Origin: Pseudo-nitzschia pungens
Taxonomy: Eukaryota; Bacillariophyta; Bacillariophyceae; Bacillariales; Bacillariaceae
Direction: 5' to 3'
NCBI GenBank assembly: GCA_037355855.1
Contig: CM074762.1
Span: 1,054,001 to 1,118,000 of the forward strand
Length of the DNA: 64,000 bases
Below are positions 1-10,679 of this stretch, one piece after another. Below the pieces are notes generated by a model, which did no database searches, was not told the DNA's origin, and saw only the letters and a program-made list of their open reading frames with translations. The position numbers and the translations under genes are program-made. Every line of letters starts with the position of its first letter. The stretch's first letter is position 1.

Positions 1-2651
1 GCAACGACCAGAATCACCAGAACAATGGATAGAATCGTGATCCATGTCGTGGTAGGATCCGAGTCTTTTTCCGCATTGATTTCACTTTCGCTCTCAATGT
101 TGTTGTCGGTCAAACCAATGCTAGTGCCGGTTGTTATGGAAGTGGAGGAGTCGCCCACGATGGGCTTGTTAGAGACGATGTCTGGTAGAGGTCGCCCATT
201 GTCCGCGGGTGGCGAATCTACATTGATTTCCATGTCGGACGAGGAATCCGAGACCTCTACGTAGGAAGGAGTTTCCGTTGTAGAAGTTAGCGTCGCAGGC
301 ATGGGAGCACACATGTTGTTCAGTTCCGGGTTACAATATCCGCTGCAGCAGTCGTCGTTGCTCTCGCACTGGCTTCCCAAATCGGTGCAAAAGATGGCTC
401 TAACCTCCGGCATGGGTGCACCATCTTTTTGGTAGATTCGGAATACACGACTGCGGGCGGTGCGATCATCCGACCACCTTTTGAACAGATAAGGAGGTTG
501 GTCTGTCACGGTCACGGGCAGTTTGAACCCCTTCCATGATGTGATCAATTGAGGAGTTTCCACATCGTAGCCGTCCACCGTAATGTCCAAACCAGCAGGC
601 TCGGTAGTGACGTTCACTATGATGGTATTGGGTTGAACATCTACCCATACTGTTTCGGTAAGCCCATACTCGTCAGCGGCGGTTAAGATAACCTTCAAAA
701 AGCTATTGGTCGCTGCAAAGAAGTCTTCCGGTTCGGGTGCTGGATACAAGTCGAAGTCGTTGTCTATTGTCAGATCCAAAAAGGGATGAAAGTGATTCGC
801 ATGGTGCTGTCGGACCTCCCATGTCAACCTGTCGTCTGGAATGGGATTTCCCTCGAAGTCATATGCTTCTCCTTTGAGGCGGAGGACCTGCCCAACCGCA
901 AATGTAGTACTTGGAAGGGGTGATAGGATTGAGACGGTGGGAACGGTTCCGATCTTGATAGTTTGTGAGACCTGTTGCTTCTGTCCGGATGTGTCGGTCA
1001 CACTCAGAGTGGTAGTGTATTCCCCGGGTTCGGAATATTCGTGGGAAACAACCATTTCCTTCGACACAACCTCTGTCTCATCCCCAAAATCCCAAGCGAA
1101 TTTCAGATCATCACCTTCCGCATCCTTTGTGTTGCTAGCATCAAATGTGACCGATAGATCACCATGGTTCTCGAATTCAAAGGAAGGGACTGGAGGTTTG
1201 TTCATAATTCCGGTGTACCGAATTCGAATGACAGTATCGTGGTTTCCGAATTTGGTAAAGTACAGAGCTTGTGTGTCCTTGTAGGGGCCAAACCACATTT
1301 CTACCATGCGGGCTTCGTTGATGTTGTCTCCCTCTTTGCGGATGGATTCATAGAATGTTTCGTTACGAGTTGGTGGCAATGGTGGATCACAATCCCAGCA
1401 GGCAAGGTCGGGTCGATCTAATTCCAGGGAGTAAATTTTCAACAGGATAAAGTCGATGAAGAGATACTTAAATTCGGGAGGCCAGATACCCTCCGGCACA
1501 TGAACCTGACCGCCAACACATCCACCGTCCTCGAAACTGATGTGTTCGTACCAGTGGAAGGGCATTGTCAGGCTTGGATCGTCGTCCAGTGGGTTGCAAT
1601 TCTCCATGTCTCCGGGTTTGCAAACACCCTCGTACTTGGGCCAACCGTAATTGGTCCCTTTGTAATCGGTTCCACCGAAATAGATCGCTTCAATGTGCTG
1701 GGCACCAACCACGCCAAAGGAAAACTTGACCTTGTCCTCGACGTTGGGGTCCATGTCGATGCGGAATGGGTTGCGCAATCCGTTGGCCCAGACTTCGGCG
1801 CAAACAGAATCATTGGGGGCGTCGACGGGGACGCGACCCTCGGTGTCTGCACACCGATACGAGTTTTCGTATCCCGAGGCTTTGGTGTACGGATTGTCGT
1901 CGGGGACGGTCCCGTCCTCGTTCAGTCGAATGATGGAACCATGGACGTTGTCGAGGGAATCGGCATTTTGTCGTTTACCCGCGTCTCCCGTGGTAATGTA
2001 CAACTTTCCATCGTTTCCGAATGCCATGGCACCACCGTTATGAAGACGTTCGTCCATGGGTGGACCTGTTTCACGAAATGGAATCCAACAAAGAAAGAGA
2101 GAAAAGTTATCATCAGAACAACACGTCATCGTCGGTACTAGTGTAGTAAAAAAATAGTCGTGAATCAACGCACCTCGAAAGATCAGCGTCCCCTCGTCGT
2201 AGTCCAGCATGAGGGTGTCGGGATCCATTGTGAATCGCATCACGACATTGTGAGGTCCGTCCTCTGGATCTTCTAGGCAGTCTTCTCGATACTTGGTGAA
2301 AAAAGCGAATAGGTGTCTGTTTTCGGCAAAGTTTGGTGAAGGGATCACCGTGTGTAGGCCTCGTTCACCATTGGTACAAATCTTGGTGCCGTCGGAAAGG
2401 TCCATGATTTTGATTGCGTCTGGGGATGCGTCGGGATCTTCCAGAACGTTAACTTGTCCTTTCTTGGCGTTCAGAATCATCATGGGTTTGTTTCCGTTAC
2501 GGGGGTTCGGCAAAAAAGTTCCAGACATTCCCTTGGTGCTCGTGACCACCTCAGCGATGAAACCATCGTGAACCACGGAAGCAAAGGTAGCCGAGAGCGA
2601 ACACACTAGAAGTAGGGCTCCGAGAGCTCCTGCTGTTGTCCCGTGAACCAT
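1..2651 (-). CDS. GSDH-PKD membrane ecto-protein, copy 1 (partial, runs off left edge)
   Basis: Glucose/sorbosone dehydrogenase-like beta-propeller protein, likely secretory and membrane-anchored; the substrate is unknown. Two exons are read: 2651-2174 and 2065-1, with a 108-nt GT-AG intron (2173-2066). The start follows a signal peptide (hydrophobic run GALGALLLVCSLSATFA). Propeller signatures include CTNGERGL, HNGGAMAFG, LYITTGD, NGLRNPFR. A PKD domain (WDFGDE...HEYSEPGEYT) follows, then a domain with the motif HHANHFHPF, a cysteine cluster (CESNDDCCSGYC), an acidic Ser/Thr stalk and the start of a transmembrane helix (WITILSIVLVILVV) where the window ends. The frame is intact throughout. 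The closest relatives in the window are at 14582 and 18557. Catalytic activity is not proven: the PQQ/Ca ligands were not checked residue by residue. Confidence 0.85.
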   Translation of the reverse strand, partial: MVHGTTAGALGALLLVCSLSATFASVVHDGFIAEVVTSTKGMSGTFLPNPRNGNKPMMILNAKKGQVNVLEDPDASPDAIKIMDLSDGTKICTNGERGLHTVIPSPNFAENRHLFAFFTKYREDCLEDPEDGPHNVVMRFTMDPDTLMLDYDEGTLIFRGALIHDYFFTTLVPTMTCCSDDNFSLFLCWIPFRETGPPMDERLHNGGAMAFGNDGKLYITTGDAGKRQNADSLDNVHGSIIRLNEDGTVPDDNPYTKASGYENSYRCADTEGRVPVDAPNDSVCAEVWANGLRNPFRIDMDPNVEDKVKFSFGVVGAQHIEAIYFGGTDYKGTNYGWPKYEGVCKPGDMENCNPLDDDPSLTMPFHWYEHISFEDGGCVGGQVHVPEGIWPPEFKYLFIDFILLKIYSLELDRPDLACWDCDPPLPPTRNETFYESIRKEGDNINEARMVEMWFGPYKDTQALYFTKFGNHDTVIRIRYTGIMNKPPVPSFEFENHGDLSVTFDASNTKDAEGDDLKFAWDFGDETEVVSKEMVVSHEYSEPGEYTTTLSVTDTSGQKQQVSQTIKIGTVPTVSILSPLPSTTFAVGQVLRLKGEAYDFEGNPIPDDRLTWEVRQHHANHFHPFLDLTIDNDFDLYPAPEPEDFFAATNSFLKVILTAADEYGLTETVWVDVQPNTIIVNVTTEPAGLDITVDGYDVETPQLITSWKGFKLPVTVTDQPPYLFKRWSDDRTARSRVFRIYQKDGAPMPEVRAIFCTDLGSQCESNDDCCSGYCNPELNNMCAPMPATLTSTTETPSYVEVSDSSSDMEINVDSPPADNGRPLPDIVSNKPIVGDSSTSITTGTSIGLTDNNIESESEINAEKDSDPTTTWITILSIVLVILVV

Positions 2652-4532
2652 TGTGATAAGTTCCACAAAGTAATATTTTGTAGCGAATAGACCGTATAGG
2701 CGCCTATGGGTTTGTCTCTGTCCTTATCGTGTGCTGGATTTACTGTGGCGGGCCTTTTTTGAAGGATTATCGAAAAGCAGGAGAACTTATTGTGACGACG
2801 TCGGTTGATTCAGCGTGTACAGCGTCACTTCACTCGGGATGAAGAATGTACGAGAATGCCAATCAGTATCCATTGAGAGATAGTTCTGATACCGGACATA
2901 CCGGTACGGTCGTGGATTCCGTTCCTATCGGACGAAATGCGTTGATCAAAATTCAAATTTTACCCGCCGCTCTAATCGACTACATGCACATGAAATAACA
3001 AAGTATAGCTGATCTCGCCGTGCTCGGCATGAGTATTTAAATCAGTCAAGAAAATACGCGCGAAAAATTCGTATTTTCTCCGGTCTACGTGTACGAGAGT
3101 GGTCACATTCCGGGTTCGGATGCATACCGGACATCGAAAAATAAGTCTTACTTCGTAAAGAACACCGTACGAGTACGAGTAAGGCTACTTCATACGGTAA
3201 CCTTATGTGTACTATCGAGTTGTATGAAAAAATAATGCACATCTGGCGCCTGCCGAGTCATGTCTTGGGAATACTAGTTTGTACCAGGTACGTTGAAAAA
3301 TACCTTTTGGTCCTCAACCGACAGATTGTTTAACCCATCTTATGGATGAATAAACTTAAGTTAACGCTTTGAAACGGTAAATACTATTCTGGAATGCATC
3401 GATACCAATTCCAAAATCCAAACATGTCTACCGTATTTTCAAAGAAAAACAACGGAAAATACGGTATTATTGGATTGCCTCAGCCCAGTTTTGTACCGTA
3501 CAGTCATCCCCCATTACCATGCTTCGCATGGGTAATTATGTCTAGTTTCATTATTTTGAAATGGTGGCGGGAGGGCCTATCATTTCAATAGTTTTCACAT
3601 CATTGTACGGTAATCTGATAAATTTACGAGAAAGATGAGGAAGTGAGGATCGACCGGTGAAACATGGCTCGAGGGACGAAAACCACAATCTCTCATTATT
3701 TTGATTATGACACAAGAATTCTCCTTCAATCATACCGTACACACATCATAGAGCATTGATCCGAGCCCAGTCTCTACGTTGGTATACAATACTTCGTACA
3801 TATGAGAATCCTCACGAGTACCTATTTCGGTGCTGTTGCGAATACACCACGAGCTCCATTCTGACTTCTTGCTAGGTTGAGCAATCCATGGTACCGTAGT
3901 AGCATGTCGTTAAGATCTTACTGCTGTGTAATTATTGATGATGATTTAAACAAACAGCAGATTGATTGAGATCTCAAAAAGAACGCACCGATCAGTCCTT
4001 TCTCCTGAATACTACTTACTATGCTGAAGGACGGACTCAAGCGACTTTCACACACCAACGAGTTTACTCTGCATAGAAAGAAACTCGTGTCACTTGTGGT
4101 ATGTTTTGGTGCATTCATCATCCAGCGGTACTACTGTGTACAATGTATAGTACTGCAAGGTGTCGTCGTAGCAGTAGTGAAGCTTTGGAGCTACTACTAC
4201 TAGTACTACATCATTTCTTGGAACTTTCGTAAATGGTGCATGTAATATAGGAGGGGAAAGCTATCCATGGTGCAATACAGTGATTTATAATTAGTAGTCG
4301 AGAGACCGCAACGCGTATTGTTATGTAATCACAATGTCGTAGAGTGTACCAAGGCCGTTGAAGCCAGTCCCAAAATCTAAACAAAACACAAATTACGGCA
4401 ATGTTCCGAGACAAGTCCATGGCATGCTGCGTACCGTGGCGATTACTCGCCCTCGTTTCTCTTGAATGCTTTTTGTGTTTGTTTTTTCCTTCCTCCCTTT
4501 GTTCCTGCCATGCATGCTATCGCAACATCGCC
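2652..4532. other. Intergenic spacer, no gene seen
   Basis: AT-rich spacer between two minus-strand genes. Only short ORFs (under 70 codons) without recognisable domains. It holds one TACCGGTA palindrome (2899-2906), several ACGAGTACGAGTA-type words and short CTACTACTACTAG repeats near 4190. Confidence 0.6.
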
Positions 4533-5383
4533 TTACACCACGTTGTTCTCCGCACCCGCATCCTCGGCGGGGGACAGTCCCGCCGTTGGTGCCTGGTATT
4601 CCATGGCAGTTTCGGGTCGGAAGAAAATGACAAACATATGCAGGAGTCCACCCGCCAAGAAGGACGCGCCGGTGCAGTAGTTGAGAATGGCCACCTTGGC
4701 GTCCTTTCCGAGTCCAAAGCAAAGAAACGCCACAAAGATCAGGTACAGTCCCTTTCCGCGGAGGCCGTACAAGAAGCCAAAGTTCTTGCGCATGTCCTTG
4801 TTCAGTTTCTTCATGGGGGACCACCACATGAGCTCATAGAGAAATAGGAGGACCGCAAACAGGATCATGTAAAAGGCCAGAAAGGGCTCGCTGAGGTCGT
4901 TGACTCCCGTTCTGTGGACCTGGATAATGGTGAGTACTCCCAGCGCTGTCATGAGAACGGCCAGTCCCATGTTGAAGAGACTAAGGAGTCCCAAGAAGCA
5001 ATTGCTTCGTCCCTTGGAGACTCCCTCGCTGGTGTTCGAAAAAGAACAGAGTATAATTGTTTCATCGAAGTGGTTGATTCCATAGGTAGCATCCAAATCG
5101 TGCAAAGAAAGGAAAATTCGTGCCGCGATGATTGGGAAACAAAGAGGAGATCGAGAACAACAAACGAGAAAGAAACAGGATCAGACGAATAAACGCTAGA
5201 ACATCGATGGCTTCGCTTTGCCTTGCATTTGTATTGCACTACACCGCACCGCATCAAATCGTATTGAACGTACCCAGCACCCCCGGAAGAAGCCGTTACG
5301 CTCGGATCGAGGTTGGCGTCGGACACCACCGGAGCGGAGTTGTTTCCAGAGTTGACCCAATCGGGTTGGCCGTAATCCGTCAT
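4533..5383 (-). CDS. COPI-associated (Tvp15-like) Golgi membrane protein
   Basis: Predicted 201-residue four-helix membrane protein resembling the COPI-associated/Tvp15 family (PF08507), found in Golgi and COPI vesicle membranes. Exon 1 (5383-5274) encodes a polar N-terminus starting MTDYGQPDWVNSG; a 245-nt intron (5273-5029, GTACGT...CAG) is removed in phase 2 and exon 2 (5028-4533) continues GEGVSKGRSNCFLGLL. Helices are visible at NMGLAVLMTALGVLTIIQV, FLAFYMILFAVLLFLYEL, GKGLYLIFVAFLCFGLG and ILNYCTGASFLAGGLLHMFV. The G-R-G-K-G-L-Y element before helix 3 fits the family. An in-frame ATG at 5503 would add 40 basic residues; the internal ATG is preferred because the added stretch looks like leader sequence. 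The family call is from pattern memory only. Confidence 0.7.
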
Positions 5384-6329
5384 TCTGTGTTGATGGCTTC
5401 TTTGTATTTTGTAAGTAATACGTCGGTGTGATCCAACTCTATCTTGCGGTGACAAGCACGGATTGTTGGAGTTTGCTGCGCGTTTGTTTGGTTGTTTGCT
5501 CACGCCATGGTCGGTCGTGTCTCGCGGGGTCAGCGCCCGTTGTATTTTTCATTGTTGTTGCCCGTTGGGTCATCCTACGGTACGAGTACATGAGGATACT
5601 AGGACTAGTAATTAAAAAGGCTTACTCCAGCATGCCCCGCGCTTCCCCACAAAAATCAGCATTGATTTTTCGTTTTTAACCTTAACTCCAAAGTACACGT
5701 AGTCGGAGCAAGGACTATCTTAGTATCTTCAAAGGATCTCCTGGATTTTGAAAGTCATGAGTTTATGACCCTTCTTCTGGTTTTAGTCATCTTGTTAAGT
5801 AACATCCAATAATTCAAAGACTCAGAATACCTGAAGTTAAGCCACGACTAATAATGATTCTGGATAGTGTATGTAATCGTGCGGTAAGGTTTACGAGTAC
5901 GAGTATGTTTTAATCGCAACGGATACCGAACGAGAAGAGACAAGAGGCGTCCCTCATCGCATAGCAGGTACGAACCCTTAAAGCGCTTCTACCCCTATTC
6001 ACAATTACGGCACTACTAGTTCACTCTCGTATCATTGTTGTCGTTATCGTTATCGGGGAACCATCGCTAGATCTTTTGATTCTGGAATTAGGCAATTAAT
6101 TATCATTATCTAATACTTCACAGCAGTCAATCGCTGTCATAACACACGGAATCGTTCCTTGCATCCACAGAGGGATCAACTGTTATTCGAAACAGCGAAT
6201 CACAAACACTCCTCTCGAAAGTCTAAATCAGCACGTTTCGACAGCGTGGAGCAACAATAGCAGCAGCAACAACAACAGAAGCAACCCAACCTTTCAAACA
6301 GATAGCCAGGTTATATCCAGTCGACAACA
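5384..6329. other. Intergenic spacer upstream of the LRR gene
   Basis: Promoter and leader region shared by two divergent genes (COPI-associated gene, minus; LRR gene, plus). Just before the LRR start the leader carries a CAGCAGCAACAACAACAG run (about 6258-6276). No coding sequence with recognisable features was seen. Confidence 0.5.
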
Positions 6330-8709
6330 ATGTCCTCCTCCGGAAACAGAAAGGCCTCCGATACCAACAGGCGGTTCCTGTGGGACACGGACAACGAGGG
6401 AGAGTCCACCTCCGGCGCCAGCGGCCGATCCCGCACCACGCAGCGCAGCGGGTTCTCCACCCGGGATTTCGTGGTGGACCAGTCGGTCAACCTCATGGAC
6501 CTGGGCTCCACCGCCGACCACCGACCACAGCAGCAAAACCGGGAATCGAACCGCCTGTCCCTCTCGCTGGCCGGAATCTTCAAGGAATCCATGGAGGTCG
6601 AGAACTTGAGCCGCTTCGACGACTACGGGGACGCGGCGCCAATGGCCGACGCCGAGGAGTACATCGACAACGACAAGCGCCGGCGGGGGAATGCAGCCTT
6701 GAAGAACGTACGGGCGGTGGTGTGCTCAAAATACGGTCTGACGCTGGTGGTGGCCCTGATCGGTGCCGTCCTGGTGATCCTCACCATGGTCCAGGTCGAG
6801 AACGAGGAGCGGTCCATCCACAACGGCATTGGAGTGCAAAGCAAGAACGGCACTTCGAGCATTGTTGCGGGCACTCCAACCGCCAAGGAAAGGAAAAGGA
6901 CTTCAACAAGCGCCGCGCCGATAACATTCGCTCTCGGATCGCCGAGAGGACGTCCTCGCTTGCTGCCCTCGACAAACCCTCGTCTCCCCAGCACAAGGCA
7001 TTGAACTGGCTGGTCCGGGACGACAAGGCGAACCTCCCCCACGATCACGAGGCGCTTCTGGATCGATACGGATTAGCGGTGCTTTGGTATTCTAGCACCA
7101 ATTCGGCCACTACCTCCCTGCGCGGGGGGTGGACCAAGTCCGATCACTGGATGACGGGCAGCGGCATTTGTGCGTGGCACGGGATCGAGTGCGTCCCGAA
7201 GCACCAGACCGCCACGAGCGACAATGACTTCACACCGTACACCAAGAGCTACGACGACAACGCCCGTGTTACCGGAATCATCCTCCCCGAGAACAACGTG
7301 GCAGGGAGTCTCCCGGACGAGCTGAGGGTGATGGACGAGCTGCTGATCCTAGATTTAGAGCACAACAAGCTAGAGGGAACCCTTCCCGAATCGCTGAGTC
7401 CCAAGCTCCGGGACTTATTGCTGGGAGACAACAAGTTGGGGGGGACCCTTCCGGCCTCGTATTCGGCGCTGCATGCACTTCACCAGCTGAACCTCGGACA
7501 CAACGCCTTCGAGGGGTCGATTCCCGGGGAATGGTCCGACAGGCTCACCAAGCTGCGCTACGTCTCTCTGGCCAAGAACAAGCTGACCGGAACGAGTTTT
7601 CCGGAATTTTCGAAGATGACCCGCATGACGGGATTGTACCTGGAGGACAACCTCCTGGAGGGGACTTTGCCGGACTGGATCGGGGGTTTGACGGGGCTGT
7701 GTAAGTATTGGAGCGGGGTGTCTGTGCATTGATTCTGCTGCTTGCCATGGCTACACCGTTTCGATGGCGGATGAAACCTCATTCATTTCTGATTTCGTTT
7801 CGTTTTGCATTCGCTATGCTTTTCTATATTTTTGTTTCGTTTCGTGTCGTGAATATTGCTCGCTCGCAGTGGATCTGAGGATTGGAAACAACCGGTTCGG
7901 TGGATCCATCGGAGCCCTGACGTCATTGCAAAACCTCGAGACGCTGTACCTCCACAACAACGCTTTTACAGGGACGATTCCGGACATGTTCGACCACCTC
8001 TACCGGTTACACGAACTGGTGCTTCACAACAATGGGTTTGAGGGGACCATTCCTCGCACACTGACACACCTGCAGATGCTGAGTACGTATGGATGCACCT
8101 TATACTTCGGGAGGGTGCCCGAAACGACAGTCTGATGCCGCACTGTAGTGCACTGCACCGCACCGCACCGCACTAATGATCTCGATCTCACTTCTTTTCT
8201 TTTCGTTTTCATTCATTTCTCTTTCATCTCCATCTCCGTGTTGCCCTTCAGGAACGCTGAAGCTCGGTCACAACCAACTCGACGGCACCCTCCCTCCGGG
8301 ACTCGGCCTCCTGACGGACGTTTACACCATATCGCTCGAGCACAACCGATTCGAGGGAAGCATCCCCACGCTGCTTGGTAAACTGGACGACGTGTACGAT
8401 TTGACGCTTGAACACAATGCTCTGACGGGAACCATTCCGTCCGAGCTTTCCCTTTGTTTCCGCCTCCAGAAATTGCTGTTGCAGAACAACGCGTTGACCG
8501 GGAGCATCCCGTCCGAGCTGGGAAGTCTGACGGGCGTTACGGCATTGCGGCTGGAATCCAACCGACTGGCCGACGAGGCAGCAATGCCGCCGCAGGTGTG
8601 CGCCCTGCGGAAAGAGGAGGGGCTGACCGTCCTGTGCGCGGATCCGGAGGTAGCGTGTGATTGCTGCACCGAAATCCCCAAGCCCAAGCCCAAGCACCAT
8701 CGAGACTAG
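6330..8709 (+). CDS. LRR receptor-like type II membrane protein, copy 1 (one frame break)
   Basis: Leucine-rich repeat protein of the diatom receptor-like type: cytosolic N-terminus of about 130 residues, one membrane helix (LTLVVALIGAVLVILTMV), then an extracellular domain with plant-type repeats of consensus L-x-x-L-x-L-x-x-N-x-L-x-G-x-I-P and a C-terminal Cys box (CDCC). Exons 6330-7700, 7870-8082 and 8252-8709; both introns are 169 nt and phase 1. The frame changes by -1 in the A run at 6894-6897; with one base restored the three exons total 2,043 nt, giving 680 residues. The LRRN cap contains WTKSDHWMTGSGICAWHGI. Ligand and partner are unknown; there is no kinase domain. A paralogue lies at 29197. 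Confidence 0.8.
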
Positions 8710-9926
8710 CAGAAAAGGGTTTTTCTCGCCTTTTTCTCACGGAATACACCGTTTCTATTCCAGGGGAACCCCAAACCAATTCGAAGTGTAACACACTATT
8801 CTGTACTATAATGATTAGTTTCATACCACACTAGTATATTTTGAGTTACTGTTGTTGCATTCCTTAGATGAATTTGCTTTGATTAAACTTACTACGTACG
8901 CGTACATGCACGATGTTACAGTGTTCGATACTGAAGTCACATGTAATACGAAAATTTCATTATATTTTAAGGGTTCTTTTCGAGTTGGCATGACGGCCAA
9001 TGATCCACTGCAATTCGACATGACCAAGACCTGTGGTCATTGCTCTTCCATCAAGAAAGGAAATAATGACAATGCCCGTGTCGATTGCATCTTCCCTTCC
9101 GGTAGCTTAACCACAATTGAAAACCTGCGGTGGGTTCGGTGTTTGTTCTCAGCCAAAGCATTGTAGCCCTCGTCGCGTCGCGTCGCCAATTATTGAAATC
9201 GCACTGGGCTTCCGACCGTTATTGGCATGTCACACTCACGTTGCCGTAGAGAATCTGCGAACAACGCACAATGATGCGTTGCATCTTCAATAGTAATGCC
9301 GTTGCGAGTTTCGACAGAGTGTCGCGGGATCAAAATGTCTTCACTAGGATAGTCAGCTAGAACACTCCGAGGCATTGTGATCGTGTCGCCGCACTCATTC
9401 CGCTTCATATTCTTTTTCATGGGGCATTCGAAAAAAGACCTCTCGCTCATCTAGACACACGAGATCAGATCAGATCACAGCACGCACCCATCGTCCTTTG
9501 AAAAATTCAAACTGAAGTCTACAATCTAGCTTCATTATTCGGCGATTCTTCCGCTTTCGGTGATTTGATTTAATTATGGCACAGAATCTTTAATGATGCA
9601 CAATATGTACAGATTGGCTAGTTTTGATATCCGTCGGAGATTTGCTCTTCGGAATGGACAGTTTTGTACACTTTGAACGACCCTACGCATCCAATTCGTT
9701 CGTCGGACGATCCTTCGTCGAAGCGTCTCCCTTTTTGCTATCTTTCCGTTGAAACCAAATAGCAAGACTAATGTCACTTCTCGAATGAAGAATATGTAGG
9801 CAATGGTGGGGTACTTGTTTTTGATCATGCGTGCTGTTCACATGCTTCTCATAGTACTGATTGTCTTCCTCATCCTCATGTGGTCGACCTTCCAACTTCA
9901 GCTATGTTAGTATTATGCAATGCGTC
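8710..9926. other. Spacer with short unassigned ORFs
   Basis: No gene is supported. A plus ORF (8852-9166) and a minus ORF of 86 codons (9190-9450) have protein-like composition but no recognised domain, no signal peptide and no paralogue in the window. The minus ORF could be an exon or the remnant of a gene. Confidence 0.4.
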
Positions 9927-10679
9927 TCAGTTTTTGCTATCTTTCTTCAACCGATCTTTGTTGGAGCGTAGAGCCGATTCCTTGACGATGGCACTAATCC
10001 GGCACCGGCCGACGGGACAATGATATTCCTGATGGTTCTCGGCAATCAGGGCCTGTGCGCATCCCTCGCACAGACACTGGTGCCCGCACGGGAGGATTAC
10101 GTACTCCGCCTTTTTGTCGAGGCAGACGACGCAAGTCCCAGACGTCTGGTAGGTGGTGGGGGCCTTGTGCGCCGATCCCGTCGCCTTGTACAGGGATCTC
10201 GAAACGATGATGGGAGGGCGAACGCATTCCTGCTCGTCACCACCCTCGGCGTCCGGATCGTTCTGTTGCCGCCGCAAGCGCGCTCTGGCGGCTGTTGCCG
10301 CCTCTTCGCTGTCCCTCACATAGTACGTCTCCAAAAAGAACAGCACGTCGTTCCGAAAGGGGTGGTCCGACCGGTAATTGACCTGAGCCAACTGCAGGGG
10401 CGCAAACCCCGCCTTGTTGCGGTGGTGGACTCCCTCTGGATAGGCCGCGATGAGGGCTCGGATGACGACCGGCGGGGTCTGCCCTACGTAACAGGCCAGG
10501 TGGAGGGGAAGGTCCCCGCAGGGATTCGGTTTTCTGGCCAGCTTCTTTCCCTCGGGGGTCTCCAGCCGCCGCAGGATCGACGACCAGTTTCCTTGCATCA
10601 CCCGGTGGTGGATCTTGTTTTGCGTCAGTCCCAGAGAGTGCGATATTCGGCTGCCGAGGGACTCGTGTGTGAGGGCCAT
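9927..10679 (-). CDS. Ankyrin-like plus RING finger protein (putative E3 ubiquitin ligase)
   Basis: Single-exon 250-residue protein. The N-terminal half has ankyrin-type helices (CGDLPLHLACYVGQTPPVVI, NKAGFAPLQLAQVN). The C-terminus has a RING-type zinc finger: CVVCLDKKAEYVILPCGHQ, then CLCEGC and CPVGRC. RING proteins of this ankyrin-RING layout usually transfer ubiquitin from an E2 enzyme to targets bound by the repeats; that role is inferred. The last metal pair is spaced C-x4-C rather than the usual C-x2-C, so zinc binding at that site is uncertain. The start at 10679 (MALTHESLG) is chosen over an upstream in-frame ATG at 10805, which adds 42 residues of leader-like sequence. Confidence 0.75.
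   Translation of the reverse strand: MALTHESLGSRISHSLGLTQNKIHHRVMQGNWSSILRRLETPEGKKLARKPNPCGDLPLHLACYVGQTPPVVIRALIAAYPEGVHHRNKAGFAPLQLAQVNYRSDHPFRNDVLFFLETYYVRDSEEAATAARARLRRQQNDPDAEGGDEQECVRPPIIVSRSLYKATGSAHKAPTTYQTSGTCVVCLDKKAEYVILPCGHQCLCEGCAQALIAENHQEYHCPVGRCRISAIVKESALRSNKDRLKKDSKN

Noticed and set aside
9190..9450. 86-codon minus ORF
   Set aside because: Protein-like but no domain, splice partner or paralogue visible; left as a note in the spacer.
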